From positions 62,001 to 126,000 of the forward strand of contig NZ_QPEX01000046.1 in the NCBI RefSeq assembly GCF_003335505.1: a DNA stretch of 64,000 nt, written 5' to 3'. The position numbers and the translations under genes were made by a program. The notes below the pieces were generated by a model that was not told where the DNA came from, made no database searches, and was given only the letters and a program-made list of their open reading frames with translations. Positions within the stretch are counted from its first letter, which is position 1, and each line of letters begins with the position of its first letter. Origin of the DNA: Bremerella cremea (GTDB taxonomy: Bacteria; Planctomycetota; Planctomycetia; Pirellulales; Pirellulaceae). Below are positions 63,069-64,000 of the stretch, in pieces.

Positions 63069-64000
63069 TCATTCTGTGTGGCGGCCGAGGACGAACAGCT
63101 TGATCAAAAGGGGCAGAATAATCAGGTTCCCCCCCAGCGCTCCCAGCATGGTCAACCCAACCAGCACACCGAAGTAAATCGTTGGAACGAAATCACTAAC
63201 GCACAGCACGCTAAACCCGGCGATCAGGGCAAAGGTAGAAAAGATGACCGCTTTCCCCACGCTTTGTTGCACCTCGACCAACGCTTTCCCCGGCGAGTTT
63301 CCGCCTCGGATACTACGTTGAAACCCATAGATATAGTGAATCGAAGCGTCGACGCCTAACCCCATGGAAACGGCCGCGATCATGGCCGCTCCCATGTTAA
63401 TCTTGTAACCGAACAGCCCGAACGCGCCGGTCACCATCAGAATGGGAAGAATATTGGGGACCAGGGCCAACAAGGCCAGCTTTAAACTACGGAAGGCCAC
63501 CGTCATCGTGATGCCAATCCCCATGATCGCCAAACCGAACGAACGCCACTGATCGCGGACCAGGCTATCGATCAAGTGTGTCAACAACACGAAGAACCCG
63601 CTGACGATTGGTGGTTCGGCGGGTGGCTGATCCGCTTCTGCTTCCTCTGCCTTGGCGGCGGAGTACTCCGCCACGATCTGACGCACTCGTTCAATCGTTT
63701 CCTGCTTAACCTGGGCGTCTTGCCGCTCTTTCGACAACAACATGATCCGAAACCAATGCTCGTCTGGATTGGCAGGATCTTGGGCATAAAGAGACTTCAT
63801 GGTCTCTGGCATCTGTTCGTTGAGCGATGAAATTCCAATACGAATCGTGGTGTTCTTCAAAATAGCCATCCGCTGATTCTTGATCGCCGGCGGGAGGGTC
63901 GCGTTGATCACATCTGCGAGGCTCAGCACCTTGGACAACTCTGGCACTTCTTTGCGCAAGCGATTTTCGAGCCGCAGCACTTCCCGAACGTAGCTCCAAT
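63069..64000 (-). CDS. MMPL/RND-family transporter, C-terminal part (incomplete)
   Basis: The 3' portion of a gene that begins beyond the right edge: the minus-strand frame is open to base 64000 (WSYVREV precedes the first visible Val/Leu). About 310 residues are present. A periplasmic loop segment (LADVINATLPPAIKNQ ... SSLNEQMPETM) is followed by a second membrane bundle with TMTVAFRSLKLALLALVPNILPI, GLFGYKINMGAAMIAAVSMGLGVDASIHYIYGF and a GxSVLCVS-type final helix. The G-x-x-x-D pattern GVDASIHY is typical of MMPL/RND (including HpnN and sterol-sensing-like) transporters. It probably exports lipids or hydrophobic compounds. No partner adaptor is visible. Confidence 0.82.
   Translation of the reverse strand, partial: WSYVREVLRLENRLRKEVPELSKVLSLADVINATLPPAIKNQRMAILKNTTIRIGISSLNEQMPETMKSLYAQDPANPDEHWFRIMLLSKERQDAQVKQETIERVRQIVAEYSAAKAEEAEADQPPAEPPIVSGFFVLLTHLIDSLVRDQWRSFGLAIMGIGITMTVAFRSLKLALLALVPNILPILMVTGAFGLFGYKINMGAAMIAAVSMGLGVDASIHYIYGFQRSIRGGNSPGKALVEVQQSVGKAVIFSTFALIAGFSVLCVSDFVPTIYFGVLVGLTMLGALGGNLIILPLLIKLFVLGRHTE

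Overview
The window reads as chromosomal DNA of a planctomycete, most likely a Pirellulaceae relative (Blastopirellula/Bremerella/Rhodopirellula type). This rests on a DUF1559 prepilin-like protein with an H-X9-DG tail, a 1,156-residue PVC-type heme-binding dehydrogenase with HEAT-like repeats, two DUF6268 beta-barrels, a MJ0042-type zinc-ribbon membrane protein, a DUF6677 protein, Tat-exported Gfo/Idh/MocA and sialidase proteins, LL-diaminopimelate aminotransferase, and several TTG/GTG starts. I see no rRNA, tRNA, CRISPR array, insertion sequence, integrase or phage module. It looks like ordinary core and accessory chromosome, with short gene clusters on both strands.

Layout. 0-8 kb: tail of a DUF4432 protein, a methyltransferase, glgC, an orphan N6-adenine-type DNA methyltransferase, a site-2 protease, and an HDOD signalling protein divergent from a DUF1559 protein. 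8-16.5 kb: dapL, two GT4 glycosyltransferases, an esterase, hpt, a membrane protein, an SGNH hydrolase interrupted by one in-frame amber codon, a YciI protein and a secreted rhodanese. 16.8-22.3 kb: exported catabolic-type enzymes (Gfo/Idh/MocA oxidoreductase, isochorismatase-ThuA fusion, sialidase) with two clear rho-independent terminators. 22.6-28.2 kb: panB, a YyaL-type thioredoxin-domain protein, a YceI lipoprotein-like protein with a long Pro/Glu linker, a polytopic membrane protein and a DUF4112 protein. 28.2-35.3 kb (minus strand): SGNH-type protein, PVC heme dehydrogenase and two tandem DUF6268 barrels. 35.6-44.4 kb: zinc-ribbon protein, gmhB, ppk1, an HtrA-like protease, a double YcxB-like membrane protein, two proteins of unknown function and a stand-alone lipoyl-like domain lacking its lysine. 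44.4-54.2 kb: rpiB, an Eis-like acetyltransferase, a BshC-like protein, a GT2 glycosyltransferase, a Nif3 protein, a large secreted glycosidase-like protein, a sugar isomerase-like TIM barrel and a small secreted protein. 54.2-64 kb: rsmE, an ExeA-like ATPase, a DUF6677 protein, a small membrane protein, a penicillin acylase, a three-gene carbohydrate ABC importer lacking its ATPase, a 29-residue highly basic protein and the C-terminal part of an MMPL/RND-type transporter.

How the genes fit together. Much of the content concerns sugars and polymers: glycogen precursor and polyphosphate synthesis, heptose and pentose phosphates, glycosyl transfer, and exported enzymes plus an importer for external carbohydrates. 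No single new multi-gene system stands out. The observations most worth a second look are the 29-residue AURKAIP1/COX24-like (ribosome-type) protein, the amber-split SGNH hydrolase, the lysine-less lipoyl-like protein, the SGNH/heme-dehydrogenase/double-barrel block, and a perfect 21-bp palindrome at 62865-62885.
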